A DNA stretch of 37,481 bases, taken from NCBI GenBank assembly GCA_959600635.1, contig CAUGMN010000018.1:1-37481 (forward strand), in the 5' to 3' direction. Of this stretch, positions 6,327-14,390 are shown one piece after another. The stretch comes from QAMX01 sp003149835. GTDB taxonomy: Bacteria > Bacillota > Clostridia > Oscillospirales > QAMX01. Each line of letters opens with the position of its first letter. The stretch's first letter is position 1. The notes beneath the pieces are model-generated. The model was not told where the DNA came from. It searched no databases and was given only the letters and a program-made list of their open reading frames with translations. The translations under genes and the position numbers were made by a program.

Positions 6327-7456
6327 GCGCGCGCGATTTTGGCGCGGAAGACGCGGCAGCCGTGCGCGTCGATCTGCGGGATATAGGCGTCGCGCTTGAA
6401 GCCGACGTGCTCGCCGGAAATCGCGTCGGTGAGGTCGAGGCCGTAGCCGGAGCCGTAGGGGATGCCGAAATCGTCGAACGCGCAGCTAAACGTGTGTCCG
6501 GGCAGAGAATCCTTGTCGGAGAGGTTGAAATAGCCGAGGGCCAGCTCATGATCGGCGAGATGGCGCACAAATAGGTAGAGCTCGCCGTTTTTGCAGGCCA
6601 GATAGGGCGGACGGCACTCCTCGTCCTGATTGATGGCGATCAGGTTCCGATTGAGAAGCAGACTGCGGCTGGCGTCGCTGAGGCTGCGCACGTCGCCGCC
6701 CATCATCAGCGGCACCCCGAACAGGCACCACAGAGCGAAATGCGTGCGGTATTCGGTATCGGTGCAGCCGCCGAAGGCGACGTTGCCCTTGCCGTACATG
6801 CCGACGACGAGCATGTCGGGGTCGTTGAAGCAGCCGGAGCCGGACATGCAGAGGTTGTCGATCTGGCTGAGGGCGATGTCTTTAAAGGATTTGTAGCTGT
6901 CGTTGATGTCGCCGGTGGAGCGGTACATATGCGCGCCGATCGACGCCATCCATTTCCACGGCTCCTCGCTGCCCCAGTTGCAGGCGGAGAAGAGGATGTC
7001 GCGGCCGGTGGCTTTGAGGGCCATGCTCATGCGGTGGTAGCGCATTTTGCAGTTGCCGACGGCGGGGAAGTTGCAGAAGTCGTATTTGAGAAAATCGACG
7101 CCCCAGTCGGCGAAGGTCTGCGCGTCCTCGTATTCATGGTCGTAGCTGGACGGGTAGCCGGCGCAGGTGCGCAGGCCGGCGCAGGAGTACATGCCGAATT
7201 TCAGCCCCTTTGAATGGACGTAGTCGGCGACGAATTTCATCCCATGCGGGAATTTTTCAGGGTCGGCGACGAGGCGGCCGGCATCGTCGCGTTCGCGCAG
7301 CGACCAGCAGTCGTCGATGACGAGGTATTCGTAGCCTGCGTCCAGGTAGCCCTTTTGGACCATCGCGTCGGCGGTTTCGAGGATGAGCTGCTCCGAGATG
7401 TCGGGGCCGAAGGTGTTCCAGGAGTTCCAGCCCATCGGCGGGCGTTTTGCGAGCAT
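6323..7456 (-). CDS. Alpha-galactosidase, glycoside hydrolase family 27
   Basis: A 377-residue GH27 enzyme that releases terminal alpha-linked galactose (melibiose, raffinose, galactomannan side chains). The N-terminus is the family hallmark RPPMGWNSWNTF; IDDCW follows at about 48-51, the nucleophile aspartate sits in FLKYDFCNF (about residue 126), and the acid/base region is NDPDMLVVGM (about 211-220). The C-terminal beta domain is short. No signal peptide is seen, so it should be cytoplasmic and act on imported oligosaccharides. ATG 7456 has AAGGAG eight bases upstream; the longer frame to 7660 includes promoter DNA. No transporter gene is adjacent. Confidence 0.93.
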   Translation of the reverse strand: MLAKRPPMGWNSWNTFGPDISEQLILETADAMVQKGYLDAGYEYLVIDDCWSLRERDDAGRLVADPEKFPHGMKFVADYVHSKGLKFGMYSCAGLRTCAGYPSSYDHEYEDAQTFADWGVDFLKYDFCNFPAVGNCKMRYHRMSMALKATGRDILFSACNWGSEEPWKWMASIGAHMYRSTGDINDSYKSFKDIALSQIDNLCMSGSGCFNDPDMLVVGMYGKGNVAFGGCTDTEYRTHFALWCLFGVPLMMGGDVRSLSDASRSLLLNRNLIAINQDEECRPPYLACKNGELYLFVRHLADHELALGYFNLSDKDSLPGHTFSCAFDDFGIPYGSGYGLDLTDAISGEHVGFKRDAYIPQIDAHGCRVFRAKIARA

Positions 7457-7522
7457 AAGCGTTTCTCCTTCCTTTTTCGCTTGAAATGAAATGTTAGAGA
7501 TGTGGAAAAATTTCCTGATGAT

Positions 7523-7531
7523 ATTATAGCA
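7523..7531 (-). promoter_or_regulatory. Extended -10 promoter of the alpha-galactosidase gene
   Basis: TGCTATAAT reads on the minus strand, about 67 bases before the ATG at 7456. No clear -35, which is acceptable for an extended -10. Confidence 0.5.
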
Positions 7532-7678
7532 CAGTTTGCGCCGAACGGCATATTTTTTTCGCGCAGTTTGCGGACAATTTGACAGAATGCGGCGGCCTGA
7601 AAGAAGCCGGAAACGCCGCGCCGCGGCGGGAGAAGCAGGCGTTTTTCCCGCAAAGCGCAAATTTTCGCGGAAAATCTA

Positions 7679-7708
7679 TTGACAGATTCGCTCCGCATGG
7701 TATATAAT
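7679..7708 (+). promoter_or_regulatory. Sigma-A promoter of the rpmH operon
   Basis: Perfect TTGACA (7679-7684), 18-base spacer, perfect TATAAT (7703-7708), 49 bases before the rpmH start. This fits a strong promoter for ribosomal protein and RNase P genes. Confidence 0.8.
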
Positions 7709-7757
7709 TAAAATCTACGCGAATATCCTTAAAAACAGGACAAGCGAGGTGAGGAAA

Positions 7758-7892
7758 ATGCTCAGAACGTATCAGCCCAAGAAGCGGCAGAGAAGCAAGG
7801 AAGCGGGCTTCCGCAAGAGAATGAGCACGGCGAACGGCCGCAAGGTGCTGGCGCGCAGGCGCGCCAAGGGCAGAGCGAGGCTGACGCATTAG
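7758..7892 (+). CDS. rpmH: 50S ribosomal protein L34
   Basis: A 44-residue, very basic protein: MLRTYQPKKRQRSKEAGF at the start, then RKRMSTANGRKVLARRR, and the end RLTH. This is the full L34 pattern and length. The ATG follows GAGGTGAGG within ten bases. It heads the conserved rpmH-rnpA-yidD-yidC-jag order. The spacing to rnpA (188 bases) is wider than usual. Confidence 0.97.
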   Translation: MLRTYQPKKRQRSKEAGFRKRMSTANGRKVLARRRAKGRARLTH

Positions 7893-8080
7893 AGCGCGTT
7901 CACACGGTCGGCCGGCGTCCGCTCTGCGGCGCGATCCGCTGAGGAGCGCGGCGAGCCTGCGTTTTCCGGCGTCCGGCTGATAAAATCCCGGTCGTTCCGA
8001 TCGTGTGAGCCCGCTGGGGGATGGATGTCCCGCATGCGGAAGGAGATCGTTTTTTGCGCCCTGAAAGGGGTGAACGGCGC

Positions 8081-8431
8081 TTGCGGTTTACCGTATCGCT
8101 GACTGAAAACAGGGTATTTCAAAGGTTATACAACAAGGGAAAGAGAGCTGTACAGAGCTCGGCGGCGCTGTATTACCGGCGCACCGGGCGGCCGGTCACG
8201 AGGCTCGGCCTCACCGTGGGGACGAAGCTCGGCTCCGCGGTGGTGCGGAACCGCGTCAAGCGCAGGCTGCGGGAGATCTACCGGCTCGAAGAGCCGAAAT
8301 TGAAGCCCGGCTACGACCTCGTGATCGTCGCGCGCGTCAGGGCCAGAGACGCCGACTATCATACGCTGGAAAGAGAGCTCAAAAGGCTGTTCGACATGGG
8401 CGGCCTGTATCGGGAAAGCGGCGGCCGCTGA
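8081..8431 (+). CDS. rnpA: Ribonuclease P protein component
   Basis: RnpA binds the RNase P RNA and helps cleave pre-tRNA leaders. The conserved start FTVSLTENRVFQRLYNKGK, the central YYRRTGRPVTRLGLTVGTKLGSAVVRNRVKRRLRE with the RNR signature, and GYDLVIVAR are present. I choose the TTG at 8081 (116 residues) because homology begins there and AAAGGGG lies ten bases upstream; the in-frame ATG at 8021 would add 20 non-conserved residues. The start needs proof because TTG is rare. Confidence 0.93.
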   Translation: MRFTVSLTENRVFQRLYNKGKRAVQSSAALYYRRTGRPVTRLGLTVGTKLGSAVVRNRVKRRLREIYRLEEPKLKPGYDLVIVARVRARDADYHTLERELKRLFDMGGLYRESGGR

Positions 8432-8515
8432 CGGCGGCCGCGCCGTCGGGCCGCCGTCCCCGCTTGCTGATGCGGGAGGCGGGGCGGCCGCGGGCTTTCA
8501 GGAGGACCGAGCGGC

Positions 8516-8725
8516 GTGAAAAAAATTCTTTTGGCAATGATCCGCTTTTACCGCAGGCATATTTCGCCGAACAAAAAGCCCTGCTGCCGGTATATCCCGA
8601 CCTGCTCCGCCTATGCGCTGGAAGCGGTCGAGAAATACGGCGCGGTCAAGGGCGGATGGCTCGCGCTCAGGCGCGTGTGCAGATGTCACCCGTTTCATCC
8701 GGGGGGATACGACCCGGTGCCTTAG
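8516..8725 (+). CDS. yidD: Membrane protein insertion efficiency factor YidD
   Basis: A 69-residue member of the YidD family with the typical RFYRRHISPNKKPCCRYIPTCSAYALEAVEKYG and CRCHPFHPGGYDPVP blocks and conserved cysteines. It is thought to assist YidC-dependent membrane insertion at the inner face of the membrane. GTG start with AGGAGGAC upstream. It lies between rnpA and yidC as in most bacteria. Confidence 0.95.
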   Translation: MKKILLAMIRFYRRHISPNKKPCCRYIPTCSAYALEAVEKYGAVKGGWLALRRVCRCHPFHPGGYDPVP

Positions 8726-8754
8726 CATACCCTGTTTAAATTTGGAGGAAGTCG

Positions 8755-9834
8755 ATGTATATCCCGCTCGTAACCGATCTGTTCGCCGTCATCATGAAGT
8801 TTATCATGACGACGCTGACGAGCAATTTCGGCCTTGCCATCATTATCTTTACGGTTGTCACGAAGGTGCTGCTGTTCCCGCTCCAGCTCAAATCGAAAAA
8901 GGGCATGATCGACCAGCAGCGGATCGCGCCGAAGATGGCGGCGCTGGAAAAAAAGTATAAGAACAACAAGCAGAAATACTCCGAGGAGGTCCAGAAGCTC
9001 TATAAGGACGAGGGCGTGAGTATGCTCGGCGGATGCCTGCCGACGCTGCTGGTGCTGGTGATCATTCTCGGACTGTACGGCGTCATTTACAAACCCGTGC
9101 ATTATCTGATGCTCGACAGGGATAAGGCGGCGGTCACGGCGGTCGCCAGTCAGCTCTCGCAGGATTACGCCAACGGCCTCTATATCGACGAAACCGGCGA
9201 CGGCGGAAAATGGATGGAGAAGCTGAACAAGCAGATCGGGGCCGGCCGCGTCGACGAGCTGAGCCTCGCGCAGGCGCTGGCGGGCAACGTCGACCGGCTG
9301 AAAGCGGAGCACCCCGAATACGAGGGGCTGTTTGAGATTCATTTCGGCTTTTTGGGCCTTGACCTCGGGGATATGCCGAGTTACAGCCCGATCAATCTGC
9401 TGGCGATCCTGCCGGTCATCTCGGCGATTACGGCGTATCTGATGAGCCTGCTGACGCAGAAGCTCAACGCGGCCTCGGTTCAGGGTTCGGCGGCGGCGAG
9501 CGCGGCCAACACCTCGAAGATGATGCTGTATTTTATGCCGATCATGTCGCTGGTCATCGGCTTTACGCTGCCGGCGGGTCTGACGCTTTACTGGATTGTC
9601 AACAACATTCTTTCCGGCGCGCAGGAGCCGCTGCTGATGGTTGTGGCGAAAAAACGCTACGGCGCGGTCGAGCCGGAGCCTGTGAAGGCCAAGAAAAAGC
9701 CCAAGCCGGTCGTCGAGACGACCGGAGAGGAAGTAACGCCGCCTGAGGACAGCGCCGGAGACGAACCGAACGGTCTTTCCGAAGAGACAGAAGCGGCCGG
9801 CGGCGACGAAGAGGATGAAGACGACGATGAATAA
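8755..9834 (+). CDS. yidC: Membrane protein insertase YidC/Oxa1
   Basis: A 359-residue insertase that works with or beside SecYEG. Near the N-terminus are one segment (LVTDLFAVIMKFIMTTL), then the conserved core FGLAIIIFTVVTKVLLFPLQLKSKKGM, the amphipathic region QRIAPKMAALEKKY, and GGCLPTLLVLVIILGLYGVIY. Later come INLLAILPVISAITAYLM and the TLPAGLTLYWIVNNILSGAQE block. No lipobox is present. An insertion of about 90 residues separates the second and third membrane regions. After the basic stretch AKKKPKP the tail is strongly acidic (about 40 residues ending DEEDEDDDE), whereas most YidC tails are basic. GGAGG lies six bases before the ATG. Confidence 0.95.
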   Translation: MYIPLVTDLFAVIMKFIMTTLTSNFGLAIIIFTVVTKVLLFPLQLKSKKGMIDQQRIAPKMAALEKKYKNNKQKYSEEVQKLYKDEGVSMLGGCLPTLLVLVIILGLYGVIYKPVHYLMLDRDKAAVTAVASQLSQDYANGLYIDETGDGGKWMEKLNKQIGAGRVDELSLAQALAGNVDRLKAEHPEYEGLFEIHFGFLGLDLGDMPSYSPINLLAILPVISAITAYLMSLLTQKLNAASVQGSAAASAANTSKMMLYFMPIMSLVIGFTLPAGLTLYWIVNNILSGAQEPLLMVVAKKRYGAVEPEPVKAKKKPKPVVETTGEEVTPPEDSAGDEPNGLSEETEAAGGDEEDEDDDE

Positions 9835-10627
9835 TTATATAGACGTGGAAGGCAGCGCCAAGAACATCAACGACGCGCTGGAAAGAGCCGTCGAAAAGGC
9901 GCTGGAACAGCTCGGCGTGCCCCGCGAGGAGATCACCTATGAGCTGATCGACCAGAAGAAAAGCGGTCTGTTCGGCTTCGGCGACAAGATCGCGCGCGTG
10001 CGCGTTTTCTACGACGCGGGAGCGGCGAAGAGAACCGAGGCGTTTCTGAAAGGGCTGTTCGACAGGATGTCCGTTTCCGCCGGCCTGCGCGTGGCGGAGG
10101 AGGACGATCGGGTCAACGTCACGCTCGAAGGCGACGATATGGGCATCATCATCGGCCGCCGCGGCGAGACGCTCGACGCGATTCAGTATATCACCGCGCT
10201 GGCGGTCAACCGCGGCGAGGAAAAATTCGTCAAGGTTTCGATCAATTCCGAGAATTACCGGGAGAAGCGCGAGGAATACTTAAAACGGATGGCCGAGAAA
10301 ACGGCCGAGCGCGCCGTCAAGTACAACCGCAGCATCGCGCTGGAACCGATGGTCTCGCACGACCGCCGCATCATCCACGCCAGAATCCAGGAGATCGACG
10401 GCGTGACGACGTTCTCGACCGGCCAGGAGCCGAACCGGCGCGTCGTGGTCGCGCCCGAGGGCGGAGAAGCGGCCGGTGCGGCGGGAAAGGGCGGCTCGCA
10501 GGGACAGGGCGCTCCGCGTCCGGCAGGCTCGCGCCCGCGCGGCGGCCACCGGTCCCGCGGCGGCAGAGGCGGCCGTCCCCGCAACCCCAATCCCAACTCC
10601 AATAACGGGACAGGCGAAACAAAATAA
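9827..10627 (+). CDS. jag: RNA-binding protein Jag / KhpB
   Basis: A protein of about 266 residues with an N-terminal Jag_N domain (DVEGSAKNINDALERAVEKALEQLG ... KKSGLFGFGDKIARVRV), a KH-type domain (GDDMGIIIGRRGETLDAIQYITALAVNR) and an R3H domain (EKTAERAVKYNRSIALEPMVSHDRRIIHA). In streptococci KhpB partners KhpA and affects cell elongation and RNA levels. The ATG at 9827 overlaps the end of yidC by eight bases; the ATG at 9815 has no spaced Shine-Dalgarno. The last ~50 residues are glycine/arginine rich with RGG-like repeats, an extension most Jag proteins lack. Confidence 0.93.
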   Translation: MNNYIDVEGSAKNINDALERAVEKALEQLGVPREEITYELIDQKKSGLFGFGDKIARVRVFYDAGAAKRTEAFLKGLFDRMSVSAGLRVAEEDDRVNVTLEGDDMGIIIGRRGETLDAIQYITALAVNRGEEKFVKVSINSENYREKREEYLKRMAEKTAERAVKYNRSIALEPMVSHDRRIIHARIQEIDGVTTFSTGQEPNRRVVVAPEGGEAAGAAGKGGSQGQGAPRPAGSRPRGGHRSRGGRGGRPRNPNPNSNNGTGETK

Positions 10628-10635
10628 AACGGAGG

Positions 10636-10667
10636 GCACGGAAAACAGGCTTTTCCGTGCTCTTTTT
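10636..10667 (+). terminator. Rho-independent terminator after jag
   Basis: GCACGGAAAA (10636-10645) pairs with TTTTCCGTGC (10651-10660) over a five-base loop, followed by TCTTTTT. It ends the rpmH-jag transcript. Confidence 0.85.
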
Positions 10668-10803
10668 CAAAGGACAGGGCGGCGGGCGGCAGAAAAGCGG
10701 CCGCCCGCGCGGCTCGGCCGGTGCGGATTGTTTCACACAGGGGCGCGCCCCGACCGCCGCCGTGCGGCCGGGCATATCGAACGGAATGAGGAAAACGGAA
10801 ACT

Positions 10804-12123
10804 ATGGAAAACAACCGAACGATCCACACGGACGGCAACGGCGCGGAGAGCCGCGAGCGCGTCATCGCCGTCGGCGTCAACGCCGCTGTGCGCGACGAAG
10901 CGCTCGCCTCGACCGACGAAACGCTCGACGAGCTGGAAGCGCTCGTCGAAACCGCGGGCGGCGAGGTCGTGCTCCGCGCCATTCAGAACCGGCAGTCGCC
11001 GGAGCCGGCGACGCTGATCGGCGAGGGAAAATGCGCCGAGATCGCCGAGGCGGTCAAGAATTTTGACGCCGCGCTCGTCGTCTTTGACAACGACCTCTCG
11101 CCGGTGCAGATGAAAAATTTGGAGGAAAAGCTCGACTGTCCGGTCATGGACCGCACCGGCGTCATCCTCGATATCTTCGCCTCGCGCGCCTCGACCGCCG
11201 AGGGCAAGCTGCAAGTCGCCCTCGCGCAGTATCGATACCTGCTGCCGCGCCTGGCCGGACAGGGCAGGAACCTCTCGCGGCAGACGAGCTCCGGCGGCAA
11301 AAGCCCCATCGGCACGCGCGGCCCCGGCGAGACAAAGCTCGAAACCGACCGCCGCCACATCCGCGCGCGCATCACGCGGCTGGAAGCCGAGCTCGAAGCC
11401 GTGCGCAAGGTGCGCGGCGAGCAGCGGCGGCGGCGCGAAAAGAGCGAGATCCCCCTCGTCGCGCTCGTCGGCTACACCAACGCCGGAAAGTCGACGCTCT
11501 TAAACGCTTTGGCCGCGCCCGAGGGCGGCGCCGCCGTTCACACCGCCGACCGCCTCTTCGACACCCTCGACCCGACGACGCGCAGCGTCACGCTGCCCGA
11601 CCGCTCGGAGATTCTGCTGACCGATACGGTCGGCTTTATCCGCAGCCTGCCGCACCAGCTCGTCTCCGCGTTCCGCGCCACATTAGAGGAGCTTTCCTAC
11701 GCCGATCTGGTGCTGCATGTCATCGACGCGTCCAACCCGCAGCGCGAAGAGCAGATCCGCGTCACCGAGCAGCTCGCCGACGAGCTCTGCGCCGAGGGCG
11801 TTCCGCGCATCGCGGTTTACAACAAATGCGACCTCTGCGACGCCGACGCGCTCGTCGCCGAGTCGGAGAATACCGTCTGTATCAGCGCTGCAACCGGGCG
11901 CAACCTCGGCCGCCTCGTCGAGATGATTCAGGCCGCGGTCTCAAAGCGCCGCGTCGATTTTGACATCAAGCTCCCCTATGCGCGCGCCGGCGTGCTCGAA
12001 CAGCTCTACGACAGCGCCCGCGTCGATTCGGCCGAGTACCTCGACGACGGAATCGCCGTCAAGGGCTCCTGCGACAGCCGCCTTTACGGGCAGATCCGCA
12101 AGCTGCTCGGTCTGCCGGAATGA
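10804..12123 (+). CDS. hflX: GTPase HflX
   Basis: A ribosome-associated GTPase that splits stalled or heat-damaged ribosomes. The N-terminal HflX domain (DETLDELEALVETAGGEVV ... GEGKCAEIAE ... FDNDLSPVQMKNLEEKL) is followed by the basic GRGPGETKLETDRR-type linker (RGPGETKLETDRRHI) and the GTPase domain: G1 GYTNAGKST, G3 DTVGFI, G4 NKCD, G5-like CISAATG. The ATG at 10804 gives 439 residues; an in-frame ATG at 10786 is possible. In related genomes mnmE/mnmG usually follow jag, here they are absent. The stop overlaps the next gene by four bases. Confidence 0.95.
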   Translation: MENNRTIHTDGNGAESRERVIAVGVNAAVRDEALASTDETLDELEALVETAGGEVVLRAIQNRQSPEPATLIGEGKCAEIAEAVKNFDAALVVFDNDLSPVQMKNLEEKLDCPVMDRTGVILDIFASRASTAEGKLQVALAQYRYLLPRLAGQGRNLSRQTSSGGKSPIGTRGPGETKLETDRRHIRARITRLEAELEAVRKVRGEQRRRREKSEIPLVALVGYTNAGKSTLLNALAAPEGGAAVHTADRLFDTLDPTTRSVTLPDRSEILLTDTVGFIRSLPHQLVSAFRATLEELSYADLVLHVIDASNPQREEQIRVTEQLADELCAEGVPRIAVYNKCDLCDADALVAESENTVCISAATGRNLGRLVEMIQAAVSKRRVDFDIKLPYARAGVLEQLYDSARVDSAEYLDDGIAVKGSCDSRLYGQIRKLLGLPE

Positions 12124-12761
12124 GCGCGCCGCTGTACGCGACCACCGGCAGTGGCGAGGCCGTGTTGATCGAAAAAAAATCGCGCTTTATCGGCGCGCTC
12201 GCGCATGCGGAGACCGAGGAGGAGGCGCGGCGCTTTATCGCCGCGGTCTCCGCGAAGCACCGCGACGCCTCTCACAACGTCTACTGCTATCTGCTGCGCG
12301 CCCAGAACACCGTGCGCTTTTCCGACGACGGCGAACCGCAGGGCACGGCGGGCCGGCCGGCGCTCGAAGTGCTGACGCGCGCCGGCGTGACCGATTGCTG
12401 TCTTGTGGTGACGCGCTATTTCGGCGGCACGCTGCTGGGCGCCAACGGGCTGGTGCGCGCTTACGCCGCGTCGGCCGCCGCGGCGCTCGGCGCGGCGGGA
12501 ATCTACGACATGCTGCCGCGCGCGTTGCTGCGCTGCCGGTTCACATACGCCGACTGGGCGCGCGCCGAGCCGCTGCTCAGAAAGGAGGCCGGCGTCGGCG
12601 TCGGCGAACCGGAATACGGCGGCGACGTGGCTGTGCTGCTGGACGCGCCGCCGGAGGCCGTTCCGGCGCTGAAAAGTCTGCTGATGGAAAAGACGGCGGG
12701 CCGCGTTGCGGCCGAGGCCGCCGGCGAACGGCTGAGCGCAGTTCGCCGGGACGAAGACTAA
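12120..12761 (+). CDS. yigZ: YigZ / IMPACT (UPF0029) family protein
   Basis: 213 residues with the UPF0029 N-terminal domain (SRFIGALAHAETEEEARRFI, KHRDASHNVYCYLL, FSDDGEPQGTAGRPALEVL, VVTRYFGGTLLGANGLVRAY) and the DUF1949-type C-terminal ferredoxin-like domain. The N-terminal half is the family hallmark; function in bacteria is unsettled, with eukaryotic IMPACT acting on translation control. It overlaps hflX by ATGA, indicating an operon. Confidence 0.93.
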   Translation: MSAPLYATTGSGEAVLIEKKSRFIGALAHAETEEEARRFIAAVSAKHRDASHNVYCYLLRAQNTVRFSDDGEPQGTAGRPALEVLTRAGVTDCCLVVTRYFGGTLLGANGLVRAYAASAAAALGAAGIYDMLPRALLRCRFTYADWARAEPLLRKEAGVGVGEPEYGGDVAVLLDAPPEAVPALKSLLMEKTAGRVAAEAAGERLSAVRRDED

Positions 12762-12907
12762 CGGCCCCGCGGCGGCGGCTGAAAGACGGCGCAGACCGGC
12801 CCGGCCGTGGAAAACCGCGCCGTTTGGCCAAAACGGTTCCGCGCGGTAGTCAGCGCGGCGGCGGAACCGCCGATACAGAAAAAAATAACAGGGAAAAGAG
12901 GCGCTCT

Positions 12908-13675
12908 ATGAATCGACAGCAAATCGGGCAATATCTCAGCCGGATCGGTTTTTCCGGCGACGCCGCGCCGACCGCCGCGGCCCTCGCGCAGCTCCAATAT
13001 GCGCACTTGCAGGCGGTGCCGTATGAAAACCTCGATATCCTGGCGGGCAGACGCATTTCGCTGGATATAGACGACCTGTTTGACAAGGTCGTCGTGCGGC
13101 GGCGCGGCGGCTTCTGCTTTGAGCTGAACCGGCTCTTCGGCGAGCTGCTCCGCGACCTCGGCTTTGCCGTCACCGATTACGTGGCGCGCTACTGGCGCGG
13201 CGAGCAGACCGTTCCGAAGCGGCGGCACCAGGTGCTGCGCGTCAAGACGGCGGACGGGGGCGAGTTTCTCTGCGACGTCGGCGTCGGCGCGCGGATCCCG
13301 CTGTTTCCGATCCCCTATACCGCCGGCGGGGAATTCGAGCAGAGCGGGTTTGTCTACGGCCTGCGGGACGACGAGCTGCTTGGCAAGGTTCTGACGGAGC
13401 GGCACGGAGACGGCTGGCGGGACGTGTATTCGTTCAACGAGGACGTGCAGTTCCCCTGCGATTTCGTCTATGCCTGCTTCTGGTGCGAAAAAGCGCCGGA
13501 ATCGCCGTTCAACAAGGGCTATATGCTTTCCATCCGCCGCGGCGCGGAACGCCATACCTTCGACGGGCCGGCGTATAAAATTTTCCGCGGCGACGCCTGC
13601 GAAGCGAGCACGCCCGGCGAGGCGGAGCGGAGAAAAATTTTCAAAGAGGTGTTCGGGCTCGGCGAAGAGGCGTAA
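12908..13675 (+). CDS. Arylamine N-acetyltransferase family protein
   Basis: A 255-residue NAT-fold enzyme that transfers acetyl from acetyl-CoA to aromatic amines, hydrazines or similar nucleophiles. The catalytic triad is visible: Cys in RRGGFCFELN, His in RRHQVLRV, Asp in CDVGVGAR. PYENLDIL near residue 40 is also typical. The ATG at 12908 was chosen because homology starts there; the reading frame extends far upstream only as an antisense/other-frame shadow. The Shine-Dalgarno is poor (AAAAGAGGCGCTCT). Substrate unknown; gut bacteria use such enzymes on drugs and aryl amines. Confidence 0.92.
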   Translation: MNRQQIGQYLSRIGFSGDAAPTAAALAQLQYAHLQAVPYENLDILAGRRISLDIDDLFDKVVVRRRGGFCFELNRLFGELLRDLGFAVTDYVARYWRGEQTVPKRRHQVLRVKTADGGEFLCDVGVGARIPLFPIPYTAGGEFEQSGFVYGLRDDELLGKVLTERHGDGWRDVYSFNEDVQFPCDFVYACFWCEKAPESPFNKGYMLSIRRGAERHTFDGPAYKIFRGDACEASTPGEAERRKIFKEVFGLGEEA

Positions 13676-13841
13676 AAGCCGCGCCGGATGCTCCGCAGGG
13701 GTATGGCTCTGCGCGTCCGTCCGGCGGTTTCCGCGCCGTTTTCCCCGTCTGCCGCGCATAACCGGCGCGGCCTTTGCATACAGTTTCTTGCGGCCGCCCG
13801 TATCGGATGAGGGACGTTCCGCAGAAACGAGGTTGATTTGG

Positions 13842-14324
13842 ATGGGGGCTTTTTACCGGGCCATGCTCTATGCGGCGGCGCTGACGATTCTGGCGGCGTT
13901 TGGCAGCGGGCATGTGTCAAAGGAACGCCTGGCGGCGCTGGCGCGCCGCCGCGGCGCGCTCGGCATGCGGCTGTGCGGCGACGTGACGCTGATGATCCTC
14001 GCCGTGCTGGCGGCCGTTCTATGCGGCGGCTTCTCGGTCAAGAGCGCGGGGCTGCTCTGCTTTGCGCTCGGGACGGCGGTGCTGTTTCTGAGCGAGCACC
14101 CGTTTGTGGAGCATGGGGCGGTTCCGGGCGCGGTCTTTATCGCGATGGCCGGCGCGGCGTATCCGACGGCCGTTTTCTGCGGCGGCCTGGCGGGGCTCGG
14201 CTTTGCGGCCGCAGCGGAGCTGGTTTTAAACCGCGTGCCGTCCGACGAGGTGCGCGGCGTTCTGCGCGCCATCTGCGGCGCGGCTTTCTTTCTCACCGGC
14301 ACGGCGGCGGCCTTTGCGGGGTAA
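13842..14324 (+). CDS. Integral membrane protein, 160 aa, unknown function
   Basis: Not recognised. It has four to five hydrophobic segments: ALTILAAFG, GDVTLMILAVLAAVLCGGF, AGLLCFALGTAVLFL, AVFIAMAGAAYPTAVFCGGLAGLGFAAAAELVL and AICGAAFFLTGTAAAFAG. A basic loop (KERLAALARRRGALGMRL) follows the first segment. The ATG at 13842 has GAGG about nine bases upstream. It lies between NAT and GlpP-like genes on the same strand; gaps of 166 and 66 bases leave operon membership open. Small membrane protein or transporter subunit are both possible. Confidence 0.7.
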   Translation: MGAFYRAMLYAAALTILAAFGSGHVSKERLAALARRRGALGMRLCGDVTLMILAVLAAVLCGGFSVKSAGLLCFALGTAVLFLSEHPFVEHGAVPGAVFIAMAGAAYPTAVFCGGLAGLGFAAAAELVLNRVPSDEVRGVLRAICGAAFFLTGTAAAFAG

Positions 14325-14390
14325 AATCCGCCGCGCCATGCTTGAAGCGCCGGCGGCGTTTTTAACAAACCGGACAGGAGGGAGCTTTTG

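Larger units (their letters stand above)
7457..7757. other. Divergent promoter region, alpha-galactosidase / rpmH
   Basis: A 301-base gap holding an extended -10 for the minus-strand alpha-galactosidase gene (7523-7531) and a sigma-A promoter for rpmH (7679-7708). In most Firmicutes the neighbour of rpmH here is dnaA itself. Confidence 0.6.

Noticed and set aside
10657..10803. N-terminal extension of HflX
   Set aside because: It overlaps the jag terminator and has no conserved features.
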